From the NCBI RefSeq assembly GCF_030697375.1, contig NZ_JAUYQD010000013.1, positions 1 to 64,000 of the forward strand: DNA of 64,000 nt, given 5' to 3'. The translations under genes and the position numbers were made by a program. The DNA is from Rhodoferax sp. (GTDB taxonomy: Bacteria; Pseudomonadota; Gammaproteobacteria; Burkholderiales; Burkholderiaceae_C). Below are positions 32,177 through 42,955 of the stretch, one piece after another. Each line of letters begins with the position of its first letter. Position 1 is the first letter of the stretch. Under the pieces are notes generated by a model. It was not told the DNA's origin. It worked only from the letters and a program-made list of their open reading frames with translations, and did no database searches.

Positions 32177-33417
32177 GAGACACAAGCCAAAGGCAAAACA
32201 GCATGCAAGAAGCAACAGGGCCCATCCGTGGGCAATTCACTCCGGCCTTTGCCCCCTTGGCAGCGCAGTTTGCCAAGGCTTTCACCGACGGCCAGGAGAT
32301 CGGGGCCAGCCTGTGTGTCTACCACCGGGGGGCGGTGGTGGTGGACCTGTGGGGCGGTCTGGCGGATGCCCACACCGGTGCGCCCTGGACGGCGGATTCT
32401 TTGATTGTGGTGTTTTCGGCCACCAAGGGCCTGGCTGCCATGGCGCTCAACCTGGCCGCCGAGCGGGGCCGGTTTGCCTGGGATGCTCCGGTGGCGCAGT
32501 ATTGGCCGGCCTTTGCCCAGGCGGGCAAAGGCCGCACCACGGTGCGCCAGCTTTTCAACCACCAAGCCGGCCTGGCCGCCGTGGCCACTCCTCTCACCCT
32601 GGCGCGCCTGTGTGATCCCGCGCAGGCGCCGGCCTTGCGCGCGGTTCTGGCGGCCCAGCCCCCGGCCGGTGCGGCCGAGGCGGGGCAGGCCTACCACGCC
32701 ATCAGTTATGGCCTGTACGCCGACGCTTTTTTCCAGGAGGCCTGTGGCGAACCGCTGGCGGCGTTTCTGCACCGGGAGTACCTGGACCCGCTGCAGGCCG
32801 ACGTGTTCCTGGGCACCCCGCCCGCGCAAGATGCCCGGGTGGCCACGCTGTACCCCGGGTCCACCGCCGGGCGTTTGGGCCACATGGTGTGGGCGGCACT
32901 GCGCGGGGGCAGCACCGAAGCCCATGTGGCACGCTCGTTTCTGCGCGGTGGCATGGCCCAAAAGGCGTTGACCAACCCGCCCACGCCCGGTGGCATGGGT
33001 GCCTACAACCAGCCTCCGGTGCGCCGCCATGGCCTGTCGTGGGCCTCGGCCACCGCCACGGCGCGCGGCCTGGCACGCGCCTATGTGCCCTGGTCCCTGG
33101 GCGGCGAGTGGCAGGGCCGGCGCTATGTGGCGGAGCAGACCATTGCGCCGCTGCTGCAGCGCCAGGGCTGGAGTGCGCGTGACCAGGTCCTGGGCAAGCC
33201 TTTGGGGTGGGCCCAAGGATTTTTAAAAGAAGAGGACGGTGTTTTTTCGCCCAACCGCGCCTCCTTTGGCCACCCGGGTATGGGCGGCGCCTTGGGCTGG
33301 TGCGACCCGCAAGCGCAGCTCAGCTGGGGCTACACCATGAACCGCTGCGACTGGCGCGTGCGTTCGCCCCGGGCCCTGGCGCTGTGCCAGGCGCTGTACC
33401 GCTGTGATCTGGTTTAG
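32173..33417 (+). CDS. Serine hydrolase of the beta-lactamase / EstB family
   Basis: A 414-residue serine hydrolase of the class C beta-lactamase fold. The S-x-x-K motif is SATK (Ser82, Lys85 from ATG 32173), followed by a YHAISYG segment for the Tyr-containing second motif. These enzymes are usually esterases or D-aminopeptidases rather than true beta-lactamases. No signal peptide is visible, so it is probably cytoplasmic. ATG 32173 overlaps the diguanylate cyclase stop; 32203 is an alternative start. Confidence 0.85.
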   Translation: MRDTSQRQNSMQEATGPIRGQFTPAFAPLAAQFAKAFTDGQEIGASLCVYHRGAVVVDLWGGLADAHTGAPWTADSLIVVFSATKGLAAMALNLAAERGRFAWDAPVAQYWPAFAQAGKGRTTVRQLFNHQAGLAAVATPLTLARLCDPAQAPALRAVLAAQPPAGAAEAGQAYHAISYGLYADAFFQEACGEPLAAFLHREYLDPLQADVFLGTPPAQDARVATLYPGSTAGRLGHMVWAALRGGSTEAHVARSFLRGGMAQKALTNPPTPGGMGAYNQPPVRRHGLSWASATATARGLARAYVPWSLGGEWQGRRYVAEQTIAPLLQRQGWSARDQVLGKPLGWAQGFLKEEDGVFSPNRASFGHPGMGGALGWCDPQAQLSWGYTMNRCDWRVRSPRALALCQALYRCDLV

Positions 33418-33510
33418 CTGCCCCCACGCTTGCCGCTGCACGTGCTGCGCTGCCCCCCGAGGGGGCCGTCGTCGCCTTGGGGCGGCCCGGCGGCGACTAG
33501 GCGAAGCGCT
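33418..33510. repeat. C-rich intergenic element, copy 1
   Basis: Starts tagctgcccccacgcttgcc (33415), continues tgctgcgctgccccccgagg and ends near ggcgactagg. A GC palindrome, ccccccgaggggg, lies in the middle. A shorter relative is at 45760-45800, lacking the middle 30 or so bases. It separates the convergent serine-hydrolase and solute-binding protein genes and may act as a terminator. I have seen elements of this kind in Comamonadaceae genomes. Confidence 0.65.
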
Positions 33511-33521
33511 TAGCGAAACAC

Positions 33522-34268
33522 CTACTTGCGGATCAGCCGGGCGTAGTCCGCCTCCACTTTGGCGCGGTCGGTGGATTGGAGTGCGGCATCAAAGGCATCG
33601 CGCAGCGCCAGACCGGCGGGGCTGCGTTTGAAGCACACATGCAAACTCAGTTCGGCGATGGGGCGCGCGCTGAACGCAATGCGGTCGGCCCCACCGGTCA
33701 GGGACAGGGTGTAGTCCAGCACATTTTTGTCGATGACAATGCCCTTGATCCGGCCGCTGCGCAGCTTGTTGACGTTGACCGCATCGCTGGGCGCCAGCTC
33801 CACGGGCTGGCGTTTGTCCTTGACGCGCTGGTCAAATTCCTCGCCGTTGGAGTAGCCGTCCACCACGCCCAGCCGGTAGCCGGAGAGATCCCCCAGTTCA
33901 CTCCATGGGATGGGTGCGCTGCGCAGCGAAGCCACCCCCAGCACACTGGTGCCTATGGGCTGGGACTGGTGGCAGGACTGCGCGCGCTCCTTGCTGTAAT
34001 ACTCGGGGAAATAGCCGTCGAAGTTGGGATCTTTCTCGCCCTTCTCCACGGTGGTGGCCCACTCGAAGGACGCCGTCACCAAGCGGTAGCCCGCCGCCTT
34101 GGCCACCACGGAGGTCACCCGGGTGGACAGGCCGCCTTGCGGCAACAAAGCCCCGGTGTACGGCGGCCACTCCAGCGTGGACAGGCGTATCAGCTTGGGC
34201 GGGGCCTGGGCCTGCGCACTGCAGGCCAGCCAGCCTACCACCCACCAGAATGATCGAAAGCACCCCAT
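33522..34268 (-). CDS. Periplasmic solute-binding-type protein
   Basis: A 248-residue secreted protein. A signal peptide (about 1-21, ending AQA-Q) precedes a type II periplasmic binding fold: LSTLEWPPYTG, LVTASFEWATTVEKG, GYFPEYYSKERAQ and a C-terminal ADYARLIRK. It resembles HisJ/ABC amino-acid binding proteins and unattached transporter substrate-binding modules. No permease or ATPase is adjacent, so it may act as an orphan binding protein. The start at 34268 puts the signal peptide at the N-terminus. Confidence 0.8.
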   Translation of the reverse strand: MGCFRSFWWVVGWLACSAQAQAPPKLIRLSTLEWPPYTGALLPQGGLSTRVTSVVAKAAGYRLVTASFEWATTVEKGEKDPNFDGYFPEYYSKERAQSCHQSQPIGTSVLGVASLRSAPIPWSELGDLSGYRLGVVDGYSNGEEFDQRVKDKRQPVELAPSDAVNVNKLRSGRIKGIVIDKNVLDYTLSLTGGADRIAFSARPIAELSLHVCFKRSPAGLALRDAFDAALQSTDRAKVEADYARLIRK

Positions 34269-34370
34269 TCGGACTCCTTGGAAATCGCAGCGAGACGCAA
34301 CGCGACGCCTGCGCACAGTACTGCGCCTGCCGTCCAGTGGACAGGCGATTTCCGACCTGTTTTGCACCAA

Positions 34371-35402
34371 TCACGACCGAGCCCGAGCGCGCCCCCGGCG
34401 CAGAGCCCCGCCTACCGCGAGCCAGCAAAGCGCCGCGTCCGCCACCAGCCACAGGCTGGCAGGCTCGGGCACTGCGGCGGCAGCCAATTGCACACCCAGG
34501 AGGGCGTTGGTGGCGGTGGTGGGGTGCACCCCGTCCCAATACACCCAGCGGGCCGGGTTGCACAGCCCATTGTTCAGGTTGTCAACGCAGGGGTCCGTCG
34601 CGTTGTCGAAGCCGTATGCGCCGGGGTTTTGAAGAATCTGGTGGAGTGCGCTGAAGGTGTCGAACTGCGTGATCTCCGCACCCAGGCTCTGGTCGAGTGC
34701 GGTGAGCGCGGTGGCCAAGGCGGAATTGAACGCCACCGACAAGTCCGTCAGACCGGTGTTGCCCAGGAACTCCGGCACTGCCCCCAGGTCGGGCAGGTTG
34801 GGAACCAGAAAGTGCTGCGCGCCTTCGGCCGCCAAGGTCAGGATGGCGTTGCCAATGTTGTTGACCGCGTTGCCGATCAGGGTGGCCGGGGGCAGCCCGG
34901 CGGCGCCCAGGGCCGCATTGGCGAATACATCGTTGGGGAAGGCCCAGGCCACAAACAGTGACTCGGCGGGGTTGAAGCATGCCGTGCAGGCATCGGAAAA
35001 CTGCGCCACCTGGTTGGCCATGCCGCCCTGCGTTGCAAACCAGGGCTGCGAAGCGGTGGGAACGTTGGGGTTGATGGCGTTGTAGTTGAAGCTGCCGGTG
35101 GTGGCGCCCCCCAGTGCGTAGTTGGTGCCGCCGAAGTTGGACGGCGTAAAGCTGCCATCCCCCGGGTGGTAGGCCTGCCACAGGTACTCCACCGCAGTCA
35201 GGCCATTGGTGTAGCGGCCACCCACGTAAGGCGGCGGCGGAAAGGAGGCCGGCCCACCGGGGCCGTTGTAATTGCCGCCGTCCGACAGGGAGTCGCCAAA
35301 CACATACAGATTGCTGAGGGTTTGCAGGCTGGCCAGGGCGCTGACAGGCGCCAGCAAGGCCACCCACGCCACCAGCAACAGACTGCGCAATGTTTTTTTC
35401 AT
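34371..35402 (-). CDS. GDSL-family esterase with PEP-CTERM sorting signal
   Basis: A 343-residue exported SGNH hydrolase. A signal peptide (about 1-24) precedes the GDSL block LYVFGDSLSDGGNY with the catalytic Ser; the C-terminal WDGVHPT supplies the Asp and His. The final 30 residues carry a PEP-CTERM sorting signal: V-P-E-P followed by a hydrophobic helix and an Arg-rich tail, which exosortase/archaeosortase systems recognise. This predicts an extracellular, EPS-associated enzyme. No exosortase is in this window. ATG 35402 was chosen for the signal peptide; about 100 bp separate it from the solute-binding gene. Confidence 0.87.
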   Translation of the reverse strand: MKKTLRSLLLVAWVALLAPVSALASLQTLSNLYVFGDSLSDGGNYNGPGGPASFPPPPYVGGRYTNGLTAVEYLWQAYHPGDGSFTPSNFGGTNYALGGATTGSFNYNAINPNVPTASQPWFATQGGMANQVAQFSDACTACFNPAESLFVAWAFPNDVFANAALGAAGLPPATLIGNAVNNIGNAILTLAAEGAQHFLVPNLPDLGAVPEFLGNTGLTDLSVAFNSALATALTALDQSLGAEITQFDTFSALHQILQNPGAYGFDNATDPCVDNLNNGLCNPARWVYWDGVHPTTATNALLGVQLAAAAVPEPASLWLVADAALCWLAVGGALRRGRARARS

Positions 35403-35557
35403 GGGGGTCTCCTTGGGTCGCAGGCAGGGGCTGTTCGCCCAAGCGGCGCGCCCATGCCATTTCAAAACTCCCCCCTGAAGCGCCCCCAGTTTAAAAAGCA
35501 GATCGGGCGGGTCCGTGACATTTCACAAGGCCCGCGCCGCTGCGCGTCAGCAGCGCC

Positions 35558-36679
35558 TCAACGCACGCCCACCGCCACCTTGCCAAACACCGCCTGCGCC
35601 TCGCGTGGCAGGCTGCGCCAATACACCGGGTTGGCCTGCACTTCGCCGCCCAGCGCGGCTGCGGCCTGCCAGCCCCAGCGGGGTTGGTACAACACGGCAC
35701 GGGCCAGGGCCACCAAATCGGCATCCCCGCTTTGCACAATGGCTTCGGCCTGGTGCGGGTCGGTAATCAGCCCGACCGCCGTGGTGACCAGGCCACTGGT
35801 TTGGCGGATTTGGCGTGCAAACGGCAGTTGGTAGCCCGCGCCCAGGGCGATTTTTTGCATGGGGGACACGCCGCCGGACGACACATGGATGAAGTCGCAG
35901 CCCAGGGCCTTGAGGCGTTTGGCAAATTCGGCACTCTGATCGCAGTTCCAGCCGCCTTCCACCCAGTCGGACGCCGACAGGCGCAAACCCAGCACCCCGC
36001 CAAAGGCCTGGCGCACGGCGGCAAACAGCTCCAGCGGATAACGGATGCGGTTCTCGAAACTGCCGCCATAAGCGTCGCTGCGCTGGTTCGCCAGGGGCGA
36101 CAAAAATTCATGCAGCAAGTAGCCGTGCGCGCTGTGGATCTCGACGGCCTCGATGCCCATACGCGCCGCCCGCTGCGCGGCCTGGACAAAGGCATCGCGC
36201 ACCTGGGCCATGTGCTCCAGGGTCATGGCGGTGGGCGGCGGCTCGCTGGGCAGGTGTGGCAGGGCCGAGGGTGCAAAGGTCTCCCAGCCGCCCTGGGCGG
36301 GGGACAGCAGTTGGGCGCCCGCCCAGGGCAGCGCGCTGGACGCCTTGCGCCCGGCGTGCGCCAGCTGGATGCACACGGCGGTGTGCGGGGCCAGCTTGCG
36401 TGCACGCCGCAGGGTGTCGGCCAGGGCGCGTTCGGTGTGCGCGTCCCACAGGCCCAGGCAGGCGGGGGTGATGCGCCCTTCGGGAAGCACGGCCGTGGCT
36501 TCAATGGTGAACAGGCCCGCACCGCTGTTGAGCAGGTTGCCCCAGTGCATCAAATGCCAGTCGCTGGCACAACCGTCCACCGCGGAATACTGGCACATGG
36601 GTGCGATGACGATGCGGTTGGGCAAGGTGAGGCCACCGTGGGGCGAAGGCAGGGTGATGGGAGAAAAAAGCAGGCTCAT
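35558..36679 (-). CDS. NADH:flavin oxidoreductase, Old Yellow Enzyme family (YqjM-like)
   Basis: A 373-residue FMN enzyme of the Old Yellow Enzyme family. N-terminal LPNRIVIAPMCQYSA, the AHAGRKAS substrate motif, the VEIHSAHGYLLHEFLSP block with the active-site His pair and the NRIRYPLELFAAVR segment are all of the YqjM class (Cys in PMCQYSA). It reduces activated C=C bonds using NADPH. Start at MSLLFSP (36679) is preferred. It is divergent from transketolase. Confidence 0.9.
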   Translation of the reverse strand: MSLLFSPITLPSPHGGLTLPNRIVIAPMCQYSAVDGCASDWHLMHWGNLLNSGAGLFTIEATAVLPEGRITPACLGLWDAHTERALADTLRRARKLAPHTAVCIQLAHAGRKASSALPWAGAQLLSPAQGGWETFAPSALPHLPSEPPPTAMTLEHMAQVRDAFVQAAQRAARMGIEAVEIHSAHGYLLHEFLSPLANQRSDAYGGSFENRIRYPLELFAAVRQAFGGVLGLRLSASDWVEGGWNCDQSAEFAKRLKALGCDFIHVSSGGVSPMQKIALGAGYQLPFARQIRQTSGLVTTAVGLITDPHQAEAIVQSGDADLVALARAVLYQPRWGWQAAAALGGEVQANPVYWRSLPREAQAVFGKVAVGVR

Positions 36680-36800
36680 GGCACCAGCATAGACCACGCT
36701 TTTGGCCTACGTGTTGTCGTGGCGTAACCGCCCGGTTTACAAGCCCCGGTAAAATGCCGGGTTTTCCCCAAGTTCCAACCTACCCCCGGAGTCGCCACCC

Positions 36801-38870
36801 ATGGCCAATACCCAACAAATGGCAAGTGCAATTCGTGCGCTTGCAATGGACGCAGTGCAACAAGCCAACTCGGGTCATCCCGGTGCCCCCATGGGCATGG
36901 CAGACATGGCGGTGGCACTGTGGGGCGACCACCTGCAGCACAACCCCGCCAACCCCAACTGGCTCAACCGCGACCGCTTTGTACTCAGCAACGGCCACGG
37001 CTCCATGCTGATTTATGCGGTGCTGCACCTCACCGGCTACAAGCTGCCCATCGCTGAGCTGAAGAATTTCCGCCAACTGCACAGCAAGACCGCTGGCCAC
37101 CCCGAAGTGGGCGTCACCCCCGGCGTGGAAACCACCACCGGCCCGCTGGGCCAGGGCATCACCAATGCGGTGGGCATGGCGCTGGCCGAGAAGCTGCTGG
37201 CCAAAGAATTCAACCGTGAAGGCCATACCGTGGTGGACCACCACACCTACGCCTTCATGGGCGACGGCTGCCTGATGGAAGGCATCAGCCACGAGGCCGC
37301 CGCCCTGGCTGGCGCCTGGAAGCTGGGCAAGCTGATTGCCCTGTACGACGACAACGGCATCTCCATCGACGGCCAGGTCGCGCCCTGGTTCATCGACAAC
37401 ACGGCGCAGCGCTTTGTGGCCTACGGCTGGGACGTGGTGGGCCCGGTGGACGGCCACGATGCCGCTGCCGTATCCGCCGCCATTGCGGAAGCCAAGCAGA
37501 CCAGCGACCGCCCCACCCTGGTGATCTGCAAAACCCATATCGGCAAAGGCAGCCCTAACCGCGCCAACACCGCCAAGGCCCACGGCGAGCCCCTGGGCGC
37601 CGAAGAAATCAAACTCACCCGTGAATCCATCGGCTGGGAGCACGCCCCCTTTGTGGTGCCCAAGGAAGTGCAGGCCGATTGGGATGCCAAGGCCAAAGGC
37701 AAAGCGCTTGAGGCCGCCTGGAACGAAAAATTCGCCGCCTACAAGGCCGCCCACCCCGATCTGGCCAAGGAATTGGTGCGCCGCATGAAGGGCGACCTGC
37801 CCAAGAAGTTTGTGCAGACCGCCGTGGACACCGTGATTGCCGCCCACACCAAGGGTGAGACCGTGGCGTCGCGTAAAGCTTCACAACTGGCACTGGAATC
37901 GTTCACCGCAGCCCTGCCCGAGCTGCTGGGCGGCTCGGCCGACCTGACCGGCTCCAACCTCACCAACACCAAGTGCACGCCCAATCTGCGTTTTGACATG
38001 GCGGGCGACGTGGTGCAAACCGCGGACGCCGAGGGCAAGCTGATCGGTGGCCGCCACATCAACTACGGCGTGCGCGAGTTTGGCATGGCCGCCATCATGA
38101 ACGGCATTGCGCTGCACGGTGGTTTCATCCCCTACGGCGGCACCTTCCTGACCTTCAGCGACTACAGCCGCAACGCCATCCGCATGGCTGCGCTGATGAA
38201 GCAGCGCGTGGTCCATGTGTTCACCCACGACAGCATTGGTTTGGGCGAAGACGGCCCCACGCACCAGTCCATTGAGCATGCCGCGTCCCTGCGCCTGATC
38301 CCCAACCTGGACGTGTGGCGTCCGGGCGATACTGCAGAAACCGCCGTGGCCTGGACCGTGGCCTTGCAAAACAAGACCAAGCCCACCGCGCTGCTGCTCT
38401 CGCGCCAAAACATCAGCTATGCCAAAAAAGCCGAGTCGGCCGTGGCACCCGATGCCTGCGGTTTGGACGCCATCAGCAAGGGCGCCTATGTGTTGGCCGA
38501 ACCCACGGAAGTGGGCCTGAAGAAAAAGGCACAAGCCGTCATCATCGCCACCGGCTCTGAAGTACAGTTGGCGCTCAAGGCGCAGGAACTGCTGGCTGCG
38601 AAAAAAATCGCGGTGCGCGTGGTCTCCATGCCCAGCACCACCACCTTCGACAAGCAAGATACGGCCTACAAGTCCGCTGTGTTGCCTGCCGGTATCCCCC
38701 GTATTGCGGTGGAAATGGGTGTGACCGACGGCTGGTGGAAATACGGTTGCGCTGCAGTGGTCGGTATCGACACCTACGGCGAGTCCGCGCCTGCGCCGGT
38801 GCTGTTCAAACACTTCGGTTTCACGCCTGAAAACGTGGCGGAAACCGTGGAAAAGGTTTTGCGTAAGTAA
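36801..38870 (+). CDS. tkt: Transketolase
   Basis: A 689-residue TPP enzyme of the pentose phosphate and Calvin cycles. It opens [19 protein letters not shown], has the TPP/His motif [13 protein letters not shown], the Mg-binding [13 protein letters not shown] and the C-terminal [12 protein letters not shown] and VMLLSRQN-like segment ([11 protein letters not shown]). Length and motifs are typical. It is followed after 32 bp by gapA and probably shares its transcript, joining pentose phosphate and glycolysis functions. It diverges from the Old Yellow Enzyme gene. Confidence 0.97.
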   Translation: MANTQQMASAIRALAMDAVQQANSGHPGAPMGMADMAVALWGDHLQHNPANPNWLNRDRFVLSNGHGSMLIYAVLHLTGYKLPIAELKNFRQLHSKTAGHPEVGVTPGVETTTGPLGQGITNAVGMALAEKLLAKEFNREGHTVVDHHTYAFMGDGCLMEGISHEAAALAGAWKLGKLIALYDDNGISIDGQVAPWFIDNTAQRFVAYGWDVVGPVDGHDAAAVSAAIAEAKQTSDRPTLVICKTHIGKGSPNRANTAKAHGEPLGAEEIKLTRESIGWEHAPFVVPKEVQADWDAKAKGKALEAAWNEKFAAYKAAHPDLAKELVRRMKGDLPKKFVQTAVDTVIAAHTKGETVASRKASQLALESFTAALPELLGGSADLTGSNLTNTKCTPNLRFDMAGDVVQTADAEGKLIGGRHINYGVREFGMAAIMNGIALHGGFIPYGGTFLTFSDYSRNAIRMAALMKQRVVHVFTHDSIGLGEDGPTHQSIEHAASLRLIPNLDVWRPGDTAETAVAWTVALQNKTKPTALLLSRQNISYAKKAESAVAPDACGLDAISKGAYVLAEPTEVGLKKKAQAVIIATGSEVQLALKAQELLAAKKIAVRVVSMPSTTTFDKQDTAYKSAVLPAGIPRIAVEMGVTDGWWKYGCAAVVGIDTYGESAPAPVLFKHFGFTPENVAETVEKVLRK

Positions 38871-38887
38871 TTGGTTTTTAGTTTTAA

Positions 38888-39901
<1,014 letters not shown>

Positions 39902-39920
39902 GCTAAATTTTTCTCATATG

Positions 39921-39946
39921 AAAAACGCGCCTTCGGGCGCGTTTTT
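39921..39946 (+). terminator. Intrinsic terminator after gapA
   Basis: An 11-bp perfect stem (aaaaacgcgcc / ggcgcgttttt) with a TTCG tetraloop followed by further T residues, 20 bp after the gapA stop. It closes the tkt-gapA operon. Confidence 0.92.
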
Positions 39947-40006
39947 TGTTGGGATGATGGTTGGCGGCTGTAGACCCATTGCAGTCATTCCCAAGAAGGC
40001 ACGCGG

Positions 40007-40102
40007 GACTCAGGGCGGCGTGGCACTCAACTCCGTTCGTGTCCCCCGGCCTGCGGCCTCCTCCTTTACCTCACTGCGCTGAGCGCCACGCCGCCCTGAG
40101 TC
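40007..40102. repeat. Large inverted-repeat element
   Basis: gactcagggcggcgtggc (40007-40024) is the exact reverse complement of 40085-40102. Four more pairs follow after one mismatch (40026-40029 with 40080-40083). The roughly 50-base loop is C-rich (gtcccccggcctgcggcctc). Perfect 18-bp arms suggest a repeated or mobile intergenic element rather than a simple terminator; no T run follows. Confidence 0.65.
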
Positions 40103-40212
40103 GGCCAACACTGCTGGCTGCCGTGGCCACTGCCCCTACAAACCTGTGCCAGCAAGGTCTGCTCCCGCCACATTCCAGCCGGTCCATTTTTACTGCAGCT
40201 CACAAGTCTATG

Positions 40213-40275
40213 AATAGAATTTGGCTCTAGCCCCCGTCCAATATGCGCAAGCAGCTATATTTTTGGTAGCAAATG
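40213..40275 (+). repeat. Dispersed intergenic repeat, copy C
   Basis: Carries tttggctctagcccccgtcc, then aatatgcgcaagcagctat and a final tggtagcaaa, the best match to the consensus among the four copies. It lies between gapA and ilvD with no gene around it. Confidence 0.75.
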
Positions 40276-40632
40276 CGGCGTAAAAATGTTGCCATGTCTT
40301 GCCCGTCCATGGCTCACCCCAGCCAAGGATGGGTGAGCGTTACGCCGGTAGTAACAAAATTCACCGCATTACGGATCACCACGGTGAACCGGTGTTCGAT
40401 CGCGGTGGGCTTGCTCTGAAAATTCAAACGCGGCGGGTTGAACTCAATTGGCTTGAAAACGCAGGGGTTGGCATGTTGTGCTCCTTGGGCGGGTGGTGCG
40501 TGGAGGTCCTGGTAAGCGCGGTAACCCTGCCATAAGCGCAGCCAAACCAGGGTCGCCAGCCACTCAAACCACCTTGGTGGACGATAATTGGCAGCTGAAT
40601 TTCATCTTTAGACCTACCAAGAGGGTTTCTCC

Positions 40633-42468
40633 GTGCCTGTCTACCGCTCCAAAACTTCCACCGCCGGCCGCAACATGGCGGGTGCCCGTTCACTCTGGCG
40701 CGCCACGGGCATGAAGGATGACGATTTCCAAAAACCCATCATCGCCGTGGTCAACTCCTTCACGCAGTTTGTGCCCGGCCACGTCCACCTGAAGGACCTG
40801 GGCCAGCTGGTGGCGCGCGAGATCGAAGCGGCGGGCGGCGTCGCCAAAGAGTTCAACACCATTGCCGTGGACGACGGCATCGCCATGGGCCACGACGGCA
40901 TGCTGTATTCGCTGCCCAGCCGCGACATCATTGCCGACTCGGTCGAGTACATGGTCAACGCGCACTGCGCCGACGCCATGGTGTGCATCTCCAACTGCGA
41001 CAAGATCACTCCCGGCATGCTGATGGCTGCCATGCGCCTGAACATCCCCGTGGTATTCGTCTCCGGCGGCCCCATGGAAGCGGGCAAGACCAAGCTGGGT
41101 GTCATCAAGCTCGACCTGATCGACGCCATGGTGATGGCTGCTGACGACAAGGTAAGCGACGCGGAAGTGGCTGAGGTGGAGCGCTCCGCCTGCCCGACCT
41201 GCGGTTCCTGCTCCGGCATGTTCACCGCCAACTCCATGAACTGCCTGACCGAAGCGATGGGCCTGTCCCTGCCCGGCAACGGCACGGTGGTGGCGACCCA
41301 TGCCGACCGTGAAGCGCTGTTCAAACGCGCGGGCCGTCTGGCGGTGGAGCTGTGCCAGCGTTACTACGAGCAGGAAGATGCCTCCGTGCTGCCGCGCTCC
41401 ATCGGCTTCAAGGCGTTTGAGAACGCCATCACGCTGGACATCGCCATGGGTGGCTCGACCAACACCATCCTGCACATTCTGGCGATTGCCCAGGAAGCCG
41501 AAATCGACTTCACGCTGGCCGACATTGACCGCCTGTCACGCAGCGTGCCCCAGTTGTGCAAGGTGGCGCCCAATACCCAGAAGTACCACATCGAAGACGT
41601 GCACCGCGCGGGCGGCATCATGGCCATCCTGGGCGAGCTGGACCGCGCCGGCAAGTTGCATACCGATGTGCCGACCGTGCACGCCAAAACCTTGAAGGAC
41701 GCGCTGGACCAGTGGGACATCATGCGCACCGATTCGCCCGAAGTGCAGAAGTTCTACAAGGCAGGCCCTGCCGGCAAACCCAGCCAGGTGGCCTTTAGCC
41801 AGGCGACGCGCTGGCCCAGCCTGGACATGGACCGCAGCGAGGGCTGCATCCGCTCCGGTGAACATGCGTTCTCGCAAGAAGGCGGTCTGGCAGTGCTGGT
41901 GGGCAACATCGCCCTGAACGGCTGCGTGGTGAAAACCGCTGGCGTGGATGATTCGAACTTGGTGTTTGAAGGCCCAGCCCATGTGACCGAGTCGCAGGAC
42001 GAAGCGGTGGAACACGTGCTGAACGACCAGGTCAAGGCGGGCGATGTGGTTATCGTGCGCTACGAAGGCCCCAAGGGCGGCCCCGGCATGCAGGAAATGC
42101 TCTACCCCACGTCGTATATCAAGTCCAAGGGCTTGGGCAAGGCCTGCGCGCTGCTGACGGATGGGCGCTTCTCAGGCGGCACCTCCGGCCTGTCCATCGG
42201 CCACGCCTCCCCCGAAGCCGCAGCCGGTGGCGCCATCGGCCTGGTGCGCAATGGCGACCGTATCCGCATCGACATTCCGAACCGCTCCATCAACGTGCTG
42301 TTGTCGGACGAGGAATTGGCCCGGCGCCGCGCCGAGCAGGATGCCTTGGGCTGGAAGCCCGCGCAGCCGCGCAAACGCAAGGTGTCCGCCGCGCTCAAGG
42401 CCTACGCCATGCTGGTGATGTCGGCCGACAAGGGTGCCGTGCGCGACCTCTCCTTGCTGGGTGACTGA
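40633..42468 (+). CDS. ilvD: Dihydroxy-acid dehydratase
   Basis: A 611-residue Fe-S dehydratase converting 2,3-dihydroxy-isovalerate (and the methylvalerate analogue) into the keto acids of valine and isoleucine synthesis. Starts at GTG ([13 protein letters not shown]), as in other betaproteobacteria. Cluster Cys are in [10 protein letters not shown] and [17 protein letters not shown]. Length is normal. The gene stands alone after a 690-bp gap and ends in its own terminator. Confidence 0.95.
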   Translation: MPVYRSKTSTAGRNMAGARSLWRATGMKDDDFQKPIIAVVNSFTQFVPGHVHLKDLGQLVAREIEAAGGVAKEFNTIAVDDGIAMGHDGMLYSLPSRDIIADSVEYMVNAHCADAMVCISNCDKITPGMLMAAMRLNIPVVFVSGGPMEAGKTKLGVIKLDLIDAMVMAADDKVSDAEVAEVERSACPTCGSCSGMFTANSMNCLTEAMGLSLPGNGTVVATHADREALFKRAGRLAVELCQRYYEQEDASVLPRSIGFKAFENAITLDIAMGGSTNTILHILAIAQEAEIDFTLADIDRLSRSVPQLCKVAPNTQKYHIEDVHRAGGIMAILGELDRAGKLHTDVPTVHAKTLKDALDQWDIMRTDSPEVQKFYKAGPAGKPSQVAFSQATRWPSLDMDRSEGCIRSGEHAFSQEGGLAVLVGNIALNGCVVKTAGVDDSNLVFEGPAHVTESQDEAVEHVLNDQVKAGDVVIVRYEGPKGGPGMQEMLYPTSYIKSKGLGKACALLTDGRFSGGTSGLSIGHASPEAAAGGAIGLVRNGDRIRIDIPNRSINVLLSDEELARRRAEQDALGWKPAQPRKRKVSAALKAYAMLVMSADKGAVRDLSLLGD

Positions 42469-42483
42469 AATAGCCCAGCCTTG

Positions 42484-42509
42484 AAAAAAGCGCCTTCGGG
42501 CGCTTTTTT
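42484..42509 (+). terminator. Intrinsic terminator after ilvD
   Basis: An 11-bp stem (aaaaaagcgcc / ggcgctttttt) with a TTCG loop, 15 bp after the ilvD stop. The same design as the gapA terminator. It also lies near the 3' end of the convergent VOC gene and may work both ways. Confidence 0.9.
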
Positions 42510-42527
42510 TGTGCCTGCCGCAGCGCG

Positions 42528-42941
42528 TCAATGTTCCGTGATGACCATCCAGGACACACCAAAACGGTCGGCCACCATGCCGAAAGAAGAGGCATAAAAG
42601 GTCTTGCCCAAAGGCATTTGTACCTGTCCGCCATCGCTCAGCGCGGCGAACAGGCGCTGGGCCTCGGCGTCCGAGGGCGCCGTGATCGACAGTGCAAACC
42701 CCTGAAACGCCGGTTGCCCCTGGGCGCGGCCATCGGACGCAAAAAGCGTGGATTCGCCAATGCGAAAGCTCGCATGCATCACCTTGGTTTCCGAGCCGGG
42801 CGGGCACATGCCTTCTGGCATGGGTTCCGGGCTTTCATTGAAACGCATGAGTGCAGTCACTTCGGCGCCCAGTGCGGTGCGGTAAAAAGTCAGGGCCTCT
42901 TCGCAGCGGCCTTCAAAAAACAGATAGGGTTGAACTGGCAT
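42528..42941 (-). CDS. VOC-family (PhnB/YjdN-like) protein
   Basis: A 137-residue single-domain protein of the vicinal-oxygen-chelate superfamily, PhnB-like: VQPYLFFEGRCEEALTFYRTALGAE at the start and GVSWMVITEH at the end. The start at 42941 follows an AAAGGAATT ribosome site. Enzymatic function for such proteins is seldom known; ligands include metals and small phosphonates or antibiotics. A second VOC gene lies 15 bp upstream on the same strand, so the pair is an operon. Confidence 0.85.
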   Translation of the reverse strand: MPVQPYLFFEGRCEEALTFYRTALGAEVTALMRFNESPEPMPEGMCPPGSETKVMHASFRIGESTLFASDGRAQGQPAFQGFALSITAPSDAEAQRLFAALSDGGQVQMPLGKTFYASSFGMVADRFGVSWMVITEH

Positions 42942-42955
42942 GGCGAATTCCTTTC

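Larger units (their letters stand above)
39947..40632. other. Long intergenic region before ilvD with two repeat elements
   Basis: About 690 bp without a supportable gene. It contains the 18-bp inverted repeat at 40007-40102, a dispersed repeat copy at 40213-40275, and then the ilvD upstream region. Short frames here are Arg-, Ser- and Pro-rich and look like chance. No tRNA or riboswitch was recognised. Confidence 0.5.

Noticed and set aside
32173..33417. Reading the serine hydrolase as a resistance beta-lactamase
   Set aside because: It has SxxK and a Tyr motif but no export signal, and the sequence is closer to EstB-like esterases. Resistance is not supported.
40299..40535. Possible small gene upstream of ilvD
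   Set aside because: No recognisable ribosome site or protein-like composition, and no similarity to a known small protein. It overlaps the probable ilvD promoter region.
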